Positions 15,934 to 24,696 of a stretch of 64,000 nucleotides of DNA are shown in pieces (the first letter of the stretch is position 1; each line of letters starts with the position of its first letter). The notes under the pieces are model-generated. The model was not told where the DNA came from. It saw nothing but the letters and a program-made list of their open reading frames with translations, and made no database searches. This DNA comes from Faecalicatena orotica (GTDB lineage Bacteria; Bacillota; Clostridia; Lachnospirales; Lachnospiraceae): the NCBI RefSeq assembly GCF_003149245.1, contig NZ_QGDL01000006.1:247551-311550 (forward strand). The letters are read 5' to 3'. The position numbers and the translations under genes are program-made.

Positions 15934-18900
15934 CTAACCTCTTTCTTCTCTGTTGTATTGCTTTCCTAATCTTTTGTTAATCAGCGGCGTTAATTCACTT
16001 GCTACGGTCTTACCGTTCAGCGTGGAAACGTGTTCAATCTTCACACCGGATAAGGCACTTAACATAGTGCTGGCTAAACGGTCATAATCAATACTTTGTG
16101 TATCGTTCCCGGCTACGTTTGCCCTTGCCGCTTCTCTTGCGTACTTGATAGATATATCATGTGGTATTACCTGTGTTCCGTCCGGTAAGTAGGTTAATTC
16201 TCCACGCCCACCTTCGTTCATTCGGGCAAATCCACCAGACCAATCTTCAGTACCATGTAAGAGGTAAGGTATTGAACCGATAGAAACACCCGGTATCATG
16301 TTAATCACACCGATTGCACTATTGATACCGCTTATGACACCGTTCACGAATCCCTTAACCTGTGATACCAGTTGGGATACAGCGGAAGCCACACCATCGA
16401 ACACGCCGGACACGAAACTTGTTAAGCCGTTCCAAGCGGACTGAATACCTGTAAAGATACCCTGTATAAAATTACCTACGTTCTGCATCACGCTTGATAC
16501 CGTAGAATAAATAGAGTTGAACACCCCACCTACGATACCTGTAAGCGTTGAAATCACGGTTGATACCGCTGAAATCGTAGTTGATATGAAATCCGATATA
16601 TTAGAGAACACACCGGATACGATACTGAAAACAGTTGCAAATATGCCTGTGATTGTGCCGATTATAGTACCTATCACTTTAATAACGGTTGCTATAATAT
16701 CTGACACAAATGTTACAATCGGTGAAATCACCGCCATAATAGCGGAAATTACACCCCCGATAAATGAAATAATCGGGTTAATAGCGGAAATGATACCGGA
16801 TATAACCGACACCACCACCGATAAAATATTTGTGATAATTGGTACTAACGCCTGTATTACCGCCATTACCACATTGATTATTGCTATCAATGCTGGCATG
16901 ATTGCGGTAATCACGTTCATTACCACGGTTACAATATTCGTGATTACTGGTAATAGCGTTTCAATGAGTTGTGCAATCATAGGGGCTAAAGCCGCTACAA
17001 TCTGCCCTATCATCTGGGCTATCTGTACCAGAAATGGGGCTAACTGATTTATCAGACTGATAAACACCGGAAGCACCGTTGTAATTATCTGGGTAACCGC
17101 TGAAATGATACTAGCGATAACCGGAATCAAATTAGCCATAGCCGACTGAATAGCCGGAAGTACAGCGGATACAATACCGCCTATTGTTGTTCCAAGTGTA
17201 GTAAATACAGGTACAAGGCTTGAACCGATAGCGGTAACCAACGCCTGTATTTGCGGTGCGAAATTCTGAAACAGTAAAATAACCGCTTTAAGCGGCGGCG
17301 ATATCAAGCCAATAACCGATATCAGCCCGGAAGAAAAACCACTTGCCCCACTAAGCCCGGAAGAAAAGCCGGAAGTTAAGCCGGAAAAGAAGCCCTTGAA
17401 CGCTTCCACAACATAACCGATTACTGTTTTAATTGTTCCAAAGATATTGTTGAACACCGGAAGAAGATTCTGAACCGCACCAACAATACCTTCAATCACA
17501 CCCCCGATTATAGGGGCTACTGTATCAAAAGCCGATTGCAACCCGGAAAAGATATTATCAAACGATATCCCGGATAAGCCATCAACCACACCCTGTATCT
17601 TTGTCTTTACAGCGTCCCATACGGTCATAACCCTATCATGGAACGCCTGATTGGTATTCATAAGGTACACGAATCCAGCCGCCAAAGCCGCTACCGCCGC
17701 AACCACAATACCAACCGGGGAAGCCACCGCCGCCATAACGGTACATAGTGCCGACATGATATCAGATGTTTTACTCATAATCAGTAACGCCGGGGCGATT
17801 GCCGCAACCACCGCACCAATAGCAACGATTGTTTTTTGCGTCCCTTCGTCTAAATTTATAAATCTGTTGGCAAGGTCTGTGATACCCTCAACCAGCGTTG
17901 TTACATACGGTGCAAGGGTTTCGCCGATTACAATAGCCGCACCTTCTAAGGTTGATTTCATGATAGTAACTTTACCGGAAAGATTATCCATCATTTTCTC
18001 AGCCATATCAGCCGCCGCACTATATCCGGTTGTTTCGTCTGTACACCCGGCGATTGCACCCCTTAACTTCTCAATATCTCCTTCGCCGCTGTTCATCAAG
18101 GCAAGGAAGCCACTCATAGCATTTTTACCAACTAAGGTTTCTGCCGCCGCTGTTTTCTCTGATTCTGTCATTTTGGAAAACGCCGCCCGGCAATCTCCCA
18201 AAATGTCGTTCAAATCTCTCATTGAACCATCGGCGTTACTTGTGGCTATGGTTACATCACCCAAGTTCTTTCCGGTAAATTTAATATCGCCGGATAAGTT
18301 CGTCATAATGGTTCTAAGTGATGTACCAGCCTGTGAAGCCTTAATACCACTATTCGCCATCAATCCTATTGCTTCGGCTGTTTCTTCAGCGGAAAAGCCC
18401 ATAGCACCAGCGATAGGGGCACAATATTTGAATGTTTCGCCCATCATTGATACATTGGTATTCGCATTGGATGAAGCCGCCGCTAAAATATCTGCAAAAT
18501 GCCCGGAATCGGAAGCCGACAACCCAAAGGCTGTAAGTGCATCGGTTACGATATCAGAAGTAGTTGCCAAATCTTCGCCGGAAGCCGCCGCAAGGCTCAT
18601 AATACCGTCAATACCTTGTAACATATCTTCGGTTTTCCAACCAGCCATAGCCATGTATTCCATAGCCTGTCCCGATTCTGTAGCGGAAAACTTCGTTGTC
18701 GCACCCATTTCTTTAGCCTTTTCGGTAAGTGCGTCCATATCACTTCCGGTTGCACCGGATATAGCACCCACCTTTGACATTTCTTCTTCAAAACTTGCAA
18801 AACTTTTTACACCAACCGCACCAGCGGCACTTGCCGCCGCACTTAATGGGGCAAAAGCCTTAGAGACTGAAGAAAGTTTAGAAGATAACTTATCGAACTT

Positions 18901-18999
18901 ACCGCCCAAATTTTCAATACAGGATTGGCTTTTACTAACCGCACTTTCAAAACCACTTGAATCACCTGTAATTTTCGCCGATAGTGTATAATCAGCCAT
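15934..18999 (-). CDS. Phage tail tape-measure protein
   Basis: About 1021 residues from the ATG at 18999 (GGGGGT upstream). N-terminal coiled region, then the TP901-type core (about 80-330: MEYMAMAGWKTEDMLQGIDG, MGFSAEETAEAIGLMANSGI), a long hydrophobic segment-rich middle (about 390-900) with repeating Ile/Val/Ala helices, and a soluble C-terminus. Tape-measure proteins set tail length and leave the tail during DNA delivery. Its presence without capsid genes is the main oddity of this element. Confidence 0.93.
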   Translation of the reverse strand: MADYTLSAKITGDSSGFESAVSKSQSCIENLGGKFDKLSSKLSSVSKAFAPLSAAASAAGAVGVKSFASFEEEMSKVGAISGATGSDMDALTEKAKEMGATTKFSATESGQAMEYMAMAGWKTEDMLQGIDGIMSLAAASGEDLATTSDIVTDALTAFGLSASDSGHFADILAAASSNANTNVSMMGETFKYCAPIAGAMGFSAEETAEAIGLMANSGIKASQAGTSLRTIMTNLSGDIKFTGKNLGDVTIATSNADGSMRDLNDILGDCRAAFSKMTESEKTAAAETLVGKNAMSGFLALMNSGEGDIEKLRGAIAGCTDETTGYSAAADMAEKMMDNLSGKVTIMKSTLEGAAIVIGETLAPYVTTLVEGITDLANRFINLDEGTQKTIVAIGAVVAAIAPALLIMSKTSDIMSALCTVMAAVASPVGIVVAAVAALAAGFVYLMNTNQAFHDRVMTVWDAVKTKIQGVVDGLSGISFDNIFSGLQSAFDTVAPIIGGVIEGIVGAVQNLLPVFNNIFGTIKTVIGYVVEAFKGFFSGLTSGFSSGLSGASGFSSGLISVIGLISPPLKAVILLFQNFAPQIQALVTAIGSSLVPVFTTLGTTIGGIVSAVLPAIQSAMANLIPVIASIISAVTQIITTVLPVFISLINQLAPFLVQIAQMIGQIVAALAPMIAQLIETLLPVITNIVTVVMNVITAIMPALIAIINVVMAVIQALVPIITNILSVVVSVISGIISAINPIISFIGGVISAIMAVISPIVTFVSDIIATVIKVIGTIIGTITGIFATVFSIVSGVFSNISDFISTTISAVSTVISTLTGIVGGVFNSIYSTVSSVMQNVGNFIQGIFTGIQSAWNGLTSFVSGVFDGVASAVSQLVSQVKGFVNGVISGINSAIGVINMIPGVSIGSIPYLLHGTEDWSGGFARMNEGGRGELTYLPDGTQVIPHDISIKYAREAARANVAGNDTQSIDYDRLASTMLSALSGVKIEHVSTLNGKTVASELTPLINKRLGKQYNREERG

Positions 19000-19000
19000 T

Positions 19001-19312
19001 CTAATCACCCCCACCCTTTACCGTAAATGGAATATCTGTAACAATCGTTCCGACAACCATACGTTTTATACTTTCTTTGTTTTCCGCTATCAGTTTTCCG
19101 GCGATTGTCATAGCGGTTTTTATGCTTATATGCTTTCCTTCAGAATCTACTAACCCGAACGCCAACATTGTTTGAAGTTGGCGGCTATTGTACACCCCTT
19201 TAGATATCAAATATGGAATTGAACAATTTAACGTTTGTTCAATTCTACTTACAATATTCATGTTGTATTGCAATGAATATTTATCATTGTTAATTGTGAA
19301 TAATTCTTTCAT
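19001..19312 (-). CDS. Tail assembly chaperone-like protein
   Basis: 103 residues, directly upstream of the tape-measure gene (stop and start nearly touch), the position of tail assembly chaperones in siphophages. The start MKELFTINNDKYSLQYNMNI and central helices with LISKGVYNSRQLQTMLAFGL fit such chaperones. I see no slippery frameshift product. Assignment rests mainly on position and length. Confidence 0.6.
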   Translation of the reverse strand: MKELFTINNDKYSLQYNMNIVSRIEQTLNCSIPYLISKGVYNSRQLQTMLAFGLVDSEGKHISIKTAMTIAGKLIAENKESIKRMVVGTIVTDIPFTVKGGGD

Positions 19313-19349
19313 GTTCTATCACCTTCTTCATAGAAAAACAGGCGTGAAG

Positions 19350-19817
19350 TTAATCACGCCATTTTGCATTATTTGGGCTTATTTCAACCTTTTCTACCGT
19401 TTCACCACGTTCTTTTGGTGTCCAAATATCTTCTATACTATTTTGAATCCGTTTAATCACATCAGTATAAAATTCTTGATAACCTTCGTCACTTGAATCA
19501 TGGAAATCTTTTTTTAATAGATTTTTTCCTCTTATCCGTCTTTCGTTCCCACCCATTAAACCGGCGGCAATAGATACACTTTTTTTCATTAAATCTTCTT
19601 TTCTCAACAACGCCTGTTTATCAAGTTGTTCTTCCAAATCACTTACAACATCAAACATATTATCTATGAATGTTGCTACTGGTTGCGGAACAATGAAACA
19701 GTTTCCATTGATACGAACTTGTTTCAAGCCAATATCATTTGTAATTACGTCAAATGTTTGTTCAGAAGGAAAAAAATCATTTTTCCCTCTTTTCATCATT
19801 ATTGTTTTTGCACTCAT
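19350..19817 (-). CDS. Hypothetical protein of the tail module
   Basis: 155 residues with AGGGGGT before the ATG. The N-terminal third is beta-rich (FDVITNDIGLKQVRINGNCF), then a helix (NMFDVVSDLEEQLDKQ) and a basic, flexible middle with GGNERRIRGKNLLKKD. No family recognised. Its place before the chaperone-like gene would suit a tail or connector component, but that is inference. Confidence 0.6.
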   Translation of the reverse strand: MSAKTIMMKRGKNDFFPSEQTFDVITNDIGLKQVRINGNCFIVPQPVATFIDNMFDVVSDLEEQLDKQALLRKEDLMKKSVSIAAGLMGGNERRIRGKNLLKKDFHDSSDEGYQEFYTDVIKRIQNSIEDIWTPKERGETVEKVEISPNNAKWRD

Positions 19818-19833
19818 ACCGTTACCCCCTTGT

Positions 19834-20073
19834 TTATGCTTCCAAAAGTTCCATATTATCAGTAATTAACTTTCTACGTTCGTCCGGGTCACGTGTTTTT
19901 GCAATTTTTTCAATCACCTGTGCCTTTGTCATTTTTCCCGGCGTAGCGGTTTCAATCATCTGCTGAACATCTTCGTGAAGTGTATCCAGCTTGTTCAATT
20001 TCATCTGTTCCATGATTTCACTTTTAATTTCTTTTCTCAATTCCTGTAATTCTTCATCTGTTAAAGTAATCAT
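19834..20073 (-). CDS. Small helical hypothetical protein
   Basis: 79 residues, almost entirely charged helix (ELQELRKEIKSEIMEQMKLN, then DPDERRKLITDN). GGAGAT upstream lies in the end of the preceding small membrane-protein gene. Function unknown. Confidence 0.6.
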   Translation of the reverse strand: MITLTDEELQELRKEIKSEIMEQMKLNKLDTLHEDVQQMIETATPGKMTKAQVIEKIAKTRDPDERRKLITDNMELLEA

Positions 20074-20075
20074 AA

Positions 20076-20189
20076 TTATTTATCTCCCTTCATGTACTGA
20101 ATAAATGCGACTACAATAATCGCCAAAATTTCAGCCCCTACAGTTGCCAAAACTCCAAACCAAAACGGATTTACATACATTTTCTTCAT
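20076..20189 (-). CDS. Small single-span membrane protein, 37 residues
   Basis: Reads MKKMYVNPFWFGVLATVGAE and continues as one hydrophobic helix, ending YMKGDK. Similar tiny NPFWFG-type membrane proteins occur in Clostridia phages. A second in-frame ATG at 20180 (GAGG 9 bases upstream) may be the true start, giving 34 residues. It is the first gene after a promoter and hairpin. Confidence 0.6.
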   Translation of the reverse strand: MKKMYVNPFWFGVLATVGAEILAIIVVAFIQYMKGDK

Positions 20190-20216
20190 CCTCACTTTCC
20201 TTATTTTTTCTCAAAA

Positions 20217-20264
20217 CAAAGGGCGTAGGAAACAACTAATTAAAGTCATTTCCCACGCCCTTTG
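20217..20264 (-). terminator. Leader hairpin/terminator before the tail module
   Basis: CAAAGGGCGTGGGAAA and TTTCCTACGCCCTTTG form a 16-base stem with one mismatch, around 16 bases, followed by TTTTG on the minus strand. It lies between the promoter at 20338-20366 and the first structural gene, so it may act as an attenuator or end the upstream operon. Confidence 0.6.
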
Positions 20265-20337
20265 AAAGAACTTACACCGTTTCCGGTGCGGTACTTATGA
20301 TGTTTCACCTATGTTATACGTGCTGTAGAACATATAT

Positions 20338-20366
20338 ATCATATCATATTCTTCATTCACCGTCAA
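20338..20366 (-). promoter_or_regulatory. Sigma-A promoter ahead of the tail module
   Basis: Minus strand TTGACG, 17 bases, TATGAT, overlapping the 3' end of the 63-residue gene. Confidence 0.55.
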
Positions 20367-20544
20367 TAGAATTTTGACACAAATAGCCAACTTGAAAATA
20401 TCCCTTGAAAAATTTACCGTTTTTCTGTTTTGGTCTTTTTATGTTATATATCTTCTTTCCAGAATCAGCCGCCATTTTATAAGCGTTGTCAATAAACTGT
20501 ATCAATTCCTCTTCGGTATCCGCTGAAGCGGTTATTTTTATCAT
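20353..20544 (-). CDS. Small hypothetical protein
   Basis: About 63 residues from the ATG at 20544, preceded by GGGGGG at proper distance (the longer frame to 20568 lacks one). A strand then helix (MIKITASADTEEELIQFIDN) and a basic C-terminal half. Overlaps nothing and follows the 144-residue gene. Function unknown. Confidence 0.55.
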   Translation of the reverse strand: MIKITASADTEEELIQFIDNAYKMAADSGKKIYNIKRPKQKNGKFFKGYFQVGYLCQNSIDGE

Positions 20545-20555
20545 ACCATCCCCCC

Positions 20556-20990
20556 CTATAGAAGCCATTCCGGCGTTACATGGTCATATAACCTTGCACG
20601 TGCTTCATTTATCCAGTTTACCCCGGTATATGGTGCAATCTTCCTTGTGGCGTTAATCGAGATGAAATCGGGCATACAGTCCACCACAAAGGGAACGTGT
20701 TTCTTGCCCCGGTGCTGGTGCTGTAAATGAACTTTGTTCAATGCTGTTTGAACCAAATACCATTGTTTGTAATTCTCATAGGTTTTTATTTCTTCCGGTG
20801 CTGGTATCTCAACTATGTTACCGGAATCACCAATAAATCTAACAAAGATTCTTTCCCTTCCTTCTGGAAATGCTGGATTATCGCCGTAAATATGCAATGC
20901 AACAATCGTAATCCTTCCCAAATCTGTAATCGCCTTTATTCCATTCCAGAAATCTTCATCACTCCATAATCGTTCTTCTAATGTTCGCAT
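20556..20990 (-). CDS. Hypothetical protein of the element
   Basis: 144 residues with AAGGAAGGGG upstream of the ATG. Aromatic- and His-rich (QHQHRGKKHVPFVVDCMPDF). No family recognised. A near-palindrome (21007-21025) abuts its ribosome site and could act as a control hairpin or operator. First gene left of the repeat region. Confidence 0.6.
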   Translation of the reverse strand: MRTLEERLWSDEDFWNGIKAITDLGRITIVALHIYGDNPAFPEGRERIFVRFIGDSGNIVEIPAPEEIKTYENYKQWYLVQTALNKVHLQHQHRGKKHVPFVVDCMPDFISINATRKIAPYTGVNWINEARARLYDHVTPEWLL

Positions 20991-21006
20991 TGTGTACCCC
21001 TTCCTT

Positions 21007-21025
21007 TTGAAAATTAACTTTCAAA
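21007..21025. repeat. 19-base near-palindrome, second copy
   Basis: TTGAAAATTAACTTTCAAA, identical to 12702-12720 at the other end of the leftward module. TTGAAA and TTTCAA arms flank a TTAA centre. Possible binding site for an element regulator. Confidence 0.5.
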
Positions 21026-21526
21026 TGTTCGCTATATTGTGAAACGTTCGCCCCGATATGAAGCGAACGTTTCATTTTTTCGTTGCACCCTTTTTCATGT
21101 TCGGGGTGCAACGCCGGGGGATATTCCAGCCCCCTATTTACAGGCTTTTCAGTGATATGTTCGGTATTCGTCTTTATTGGAAAATAAGGGTTGCACCCCT
21201 ATTTGAGTTGTTTTGGAAAATCGGCGTTTCAACGTTCGCTATTTGTATTTATTGGAAAATTGAGGGTGCAACGTTTCGCCTATTTGAGTTTTTGGAAAAT
21301 CGCCCAACGTTCGGTATTCGTATTTTGGAAAACGAACGTTTCATTTGTTTTGTTTTGGAAAATCGCAAGCGAACGTTTCGCCCATTTGTTTGTTTTGGAA
21401 ATTAACCCCCTTGCTTTAATCCATATGAGAAAATACCACATCAATCATAGGTTAATCTACATTTCCAAATAAAACCGTTATATGAAGCCATATGAAGCCA
21501 AAAACAGGGGCTTTGATTGCCTGTAA

Positions 21527-21573
21527 AATGGGGGCTTTTATCACAATTTATCCAAATGGCAAAAACCCCCATT
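21527..21573 (-). terminator. Terminator after the 62-residue gene
   Basis: AATGGGGG / CCCCCATT stem with extended pairing, about 55 bases past the stop of the gene at 21628, with TTTT after the stem on the minus strand. Confidence 0.5.
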
Positions 21574-21627
21574 CATTAAAATTTGCTAAAGTAAAAACCC
21601 CCGATTAATTGACATTTTTTAACTTTT

Positions 21628-21816
21628 TTACCGCTTTGATAATATGCTATCGTTCGCCTGTATAAAAGTAAGTGCCGCTTCTACTGTTGTCATTATTTCC
21701 GCTTCGCTGGATTCTGTTGAACTTTCTTCCCATGCTCTTATTAACATATTCAATACCGCCTTTGCCTTCATGTTGTTTTCATCCATTTCACAAATCATTT
21801 CTTCTGTAATCGTCAT
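21628..21816 (-). CDS. Small acidic hypothetical protein
   Basis: 62 residues, helical and acidic (MTITEEMICEMDENNMKAKA). GGAAAGAG lies before the ATG. Function unknown; lies in the replication-side half of the element. Confidence 0.55.
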   Translation of the reverse strand: MTITEEMICEMDENNMKAKAVLNMLIRAWEESSTESSEAEIMTTVEAALTFIQANDSILSKR

Positions 21817-21845
21817 AATATCTCTTTCCCTTCTGCCGGGTTATC

Positions 21846-21922
21846 TGCTATACTATGTATGGGTTTTTATAGTTTCCGGCTTGAATCTTCCCCGGCTACG
21901 CCAATAGCCGGGATTTTTATTT
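21846..21922 (+). ncRNA. Possible small plus-strand RNA
   Basis: An extended -10 (TGCTATACT, 21846-21854) is followed about 37 bases later by a perfect stem CCCGGCTA / TAGCCGGG and ATTTTTATTT (21891-21922). The unit would give an RNA of about 60 bases running against the surrounding minus-strand genes. No -35 box is evident. Confidence 0.3.
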
Positions 21923-21945
21923 ATAGGTTACTTGCATAGTTGTGA

Positions 21946-22212
21946 TTATCTGAAGCCTTGCGGTAACAAATCAGAATCAAATAATGTATTTAGTGCTTCT
22001 AATACATCATCATTCATTGTTTCCGGGTAATACATATCAATAACAGGCTGATTGATGAACCTGTAAATATTAAGAATTGCAATCACTTTCATGTCCGCAT
22101 ATGATTTATTACAAGTTGCCACTACTTCATTAACTCCTGTTTCTTCCTGTACTCCCATTTGTAAATACTTGAATTTCTCTTTATCTCCCATGATTATCAT
22201 GTATTTCTTCAC
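21946..22212 (-). CDS. Hypothetical protein next to the origin
   Basis: 88 residues from a GTG start with AGGTGAG upstream. Mixed alpha/beta with a DMKVIAILNIYRFINQPVID core. No family recognised. It lies directly left of the iteron region and could be a replication accessory protein, but only position suggests that. Confidence 0.55.
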   Translation of the reverse strand: MKKYMIIMGDKEKFKYLQMGVQEETGVNEVVATCNKSYADMKVIAILNIYRFINQPVIDMYYPETMNDDVLEALNTLFDSDLLPQGFR

Positions 22213-22242
22213 TTTCTCACCTACCTTTTATTTTCGGGTGTG

Positions 22243-22440
22243 GGTATCGGGTAGCGGTTAGGTAGCGGTTAACGGTTAAATATATATATATTTACTTTTA
22301 TAAAAATTTTCTCTTTTAGCAGAATAATTTATTTTTATATAAAGAAGTTATCTATAACCGCTACCAACCGCTACCGCCTTATTTTATAAGGGTTTCAACC
22401 GCTACCTTTAACCGATACTGAACCGCTACCAACCGCTACT
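22243..22440. repeat. Iteron-type replication origin of the element
   Basis: Left side: two GGTAGCGGTTA units (22250, 22261) with partial copies next to them. Right side: AACCGCTACY at 22356, 22366, 22397, 22421 and 22431 plus AACCGATACT at 22410, in inverted orientation to the left side. Between them about 75 bases are nearly all A/T. It directly follows the primase-helicase gene, as in satellite origins. Confidence 0.75.
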
Positions 22441-24466
22441 TTGTGACTAACTCAAACACTTTCACATTTTTCTTCTGAATCTTCTTTTGTTTGCTTTCCG
22501 TTCCCAATTCTTGATTTACACGCTTTGCAAAAATATTTTTACTAAATGCCATGTGTCCGTTTTCGCTACAAAATACGGTATAACGGCGGTAAACCTCTGC
22601 TACAGGTTCATTTATAATTCCTTCGATTTCCCCGGCATCATTTTTGCAATCATCAATGAATGATAGCAACGGATTGTTTTCTATCCGGTAAGCGTCTTTT
22701 TCTTCCTGTACCGCATTAGGAACGGTAAATGATTTCCGCTTTAATACTTCTGCTAATCCGTCCAATGCAAGCTGTATGAAATACTCAACGCACTCTTTTT
22801 TCTTCAACTTATATTGAATCGCCGGGTCATAATCCGGCGTTTCCGGTGTGAATTTCCCATTGAGTGGAACTATCAGTAATCTTCTTAATGCCGCCCCGGT
22901 CGGGTCATTCATCTTAGGAATATTGTTTGAACTGAATATTAAAGTGGGATATGGCTTAAATGTAAACGGTGGTTTCCCCTTTTCTTCGGCGGTTATTGTT
23001 TCCCCGGTAACTATTTTCTTGAATAGTGATACATCATCTTTGTACTTGTCTGATATATCGTCACCCAAATTTGCAAGTTTTCCGAATATGTTAGCCGTTC
23101 TGAATCTATCCCCCAATTCGGCAAAATCCAAACTTGAATAATTATCATTACCAAGCATACTTTCTATCATGCTGATATAGGTACTCTTTCCGTTATGCTT
23201 ATCACCTTTTAATATTGCCGCTTGACCACCGCCCAAAGTATTTGAACGATATAGGCAAGCCCCGGCGATTTCTTCCAGCAAATAGCGGATACTTGTATCA
23301 TTACATGATAGTTTATCAAGAACTTCATCCACCAAATCAGATTTCGCTTCCGGGTTATAATCCCACGGTATTTTATTGGTGATGATATACGCCGGGTTGA
23401 ACGGTTCAAGGCTATCTGTAGTTACGTCATAAATGCCATTATTGAAAGCAATTTTATTAAAATCGCCCATATCATAATTTTTACAACGAATCCGCATATA
23501 GTCTATCACTTCCATTCTTTGGCGTTTCCGTAGGCTGTCTATTTCATCCAACATGATATTTTCAATAGCACTTTCGCCCGGAAGATACACGCCGTTATTG
23601 AACACGTGAAGTTGACCGTTGATTTTCTTAATGTGGTACTTGTCAATCAGATATGCCGCAAACTTGTTATGTTGGAAATTGCCGTTTCCAAGGAACTGTG
23701 ATTCAGCAGTATTGATTGAATCCCATTTTTCACGCCGAATAGCGTTATCAAATTCACCCCCAAGCGGTACGGAAAATAAAAATTGTTCAATCAGTTCAGC
23801 GGTTTCTTTGAACTGCTCATAACTGAAGCCGTTCTTTTTTACCGGAATCATATAATTAAACAATGTTTCCTGTCTACCGTCACCGTTACCCATTCCAAGA
23901 AAATCATAGGTTTTCTTACTATCTTCAGATAACCGCAAATCATAAAAGGGTATTTCATCTAAAGTGTTATCAGTTTTAACATTACAGTACACCAGTTTTC
24001 TTAATGATTTATCATTTTTTGAAAGTGTACCGTATGTATCAGCCGCTTTTACTTCGCCTGTAGCCTTTATGATTCTGTAACCACATTTATAATCAACATG
24101 GTCTAAAGATAATAAGGTGACATTCCCGGCATTACTCTTTTGAACTGTATAATTTCTATCGAACCAATAGAAATGACCGCCCCGGCTTTCTGATTCAATC
24201 ACAACACAATGTTCCTTCTTTGCTTTAGCAATTTTCAGCCTACATTGGAATGCTTCCGGCTTATCATAATCAACCAAAACTATGTGTTGATGTAATGCAC
24301 CAAGTAACCACGGATATTTTGCGATTGCTTCCTGTAATTCTTTCGGTTCGGTCTTTCCACGTCTTACCTTAGAATCTTCTTCCAGCTTGTCACTTTTACC
24401 GCCGCCCGGATAATACCCCCGGAAAAGAACATTTCCCGATTCTTTCAGAAACTTCATTAACTCCAT
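22436..24466 (-). CDS. P4-type primase-helicase (replication initiator)
   Basis: 676 residues. The N-terminal part (about 30-200) resembles primase/polymerase-type domains of phage initiators (VLVDYDKPEAFQ, then SRGGHFYWFDR). The C-terminal part is an SF3 helicase of the D5/P4 type: Walker A GDKHNGKST near 425, Walker B-like KLANLGDDISD, and sensor FSSNNIPKMND, followed by a winged-helix tail. It should unwind and prime DNA at the adjacent iteron region. It makes the element able to replicate on its own after induction. Confidence 0.9.
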   Translation of the reverse strand: MELMKFLKESGNVLFRGYYPGGGKSDKLEEDSKVRRGKTEPKELQEAIAKYPWLLGALHQHIVLVDYDKPEAFQCRLKIAKAKKEHCVVIESESRGGHFYWFDRNYTVQKSNAGNVTLLSLDHVDYKCGYRIIKATGEVKAADTYGTLSKNDKSLRKLVYCNVKTDNTLDEIPFYDLRLSEDSKKTYDFLGMGNGDGRQETLFNYMIPVKKNGFSYEQFKETAELIEQFLFSVPLGGEFDNAIRREKWDSINTAESQFLGNGNFQHNKFAAYLIDKYHIKKINGQLHVFNNGVYLPGESAIENIMLDEIDSLRKRQRMEVIDYMRIRCKNYDMGDFNKIAFNNGIYDVTTDSLEPFNPAYIITNKIPWDYNPEAKSDLVDEVLDKLSCNDTSIRYLLEEIAGACLYRSNTLGGGQAAILKGDKHNGKSTYISMIESMLGNDNYSSLDFAELGDRFRTANIFGKLANLGDDISDKYKDDVSLFKKIVTGETITAEEKGKPPFTFKPYPTLIFSSNNIPKMNDPTGAALRRLLIVPLNGKFTPETPDYDPAIQYKLKKKECVEYFIQLALDGLAEVLKRKSFTVPNAVQEEKDAYRIENNPLLSFIDDCKNDAGEIEGIINEPVAEVYRRYTVFCSENGHMAFSKNIFAKRVNQELGTESKQKKIQKKNVKVFELVTK

Positions 24467-24510
24467 CTTTTCTCACCCCTTCCTGTAATTTATTTTGTCT
24501 TAGGTACATC

Positions 24511-24696
24511 TTAAAAATCCTGTTTAACATATTGCCTGTACTTTTCCATGACTGAATCAGATACGCCGCTTTTGTACAATTTCCGAATATCAGTTATTGT
24601 TTCATCCTTCAGCAACTTCAACCAGTCAATCAAATCCTTCCTACTGTTGGCGAAATTACAGCACTTGCCACCAGCGTATTCAATGCGGTATCTCAT
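24511..24696 (-). CDS. Small hypothetical protein
   Basis: 61 residues, basic, with a strand-rich start (MRYRIEYAGGKCCNF) and helical rest. Its start (TAAATG) is coupled to the preceding HTH gene. Possibly an early accessory or excision factor, but no motif shows it. Confidence 0.55.
   Translation of the reverse strand: MRYRIEYAGGKCCNFANSRKDLIDWLKLLKDETITDIRKLYKSGVSDSVMEKYRQYVKQDF

Larger units (their letters stand above)
20991..21627. other. Non-coding repeat-rich region, possible second origin or regulatory array
   Basis: No convincing gene. It contains seven AACGTT palindromes (21043, 21066, 21231, 21270, 21306, 21335, 21372), about seven TTGGAAA words between 21176 and 21400, and four GTTGCACCC words in both orientations (21081-21270). 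The right part holds a terminator hairpin and a doubled ATATGAAGCC. Confidence 0.6.

Noticed and set aside
16517..17047. Long plus-strand open frame opposite the tape-measure gene
   Set aside because: Thr/Ile-rich mirror of the Val/Ile/Ala-rich coding strand; no ribosome site and no protein-like pattern.
17651..18991. 446-codon plus-strand frame opposite the tape-measure gene
   Set aside because: Antisense shadow of the tape-measure core; repetitive Ala/Pro/Ser composition and no start signal.
21043..21400. CRISPR array
   Set aside because: Repeated words are 6-9 bases, irregularly spaced and in both orientations; no uniform repeat and spacer pattern and no cas genes.
22250..22440. CRISPR-like or coding repeats at the AACCGCTACC clusters
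   Set aside because: Units are back to back or irregular around an A/T core beside an initiator gene, which fits iterons; the frame there has stops.
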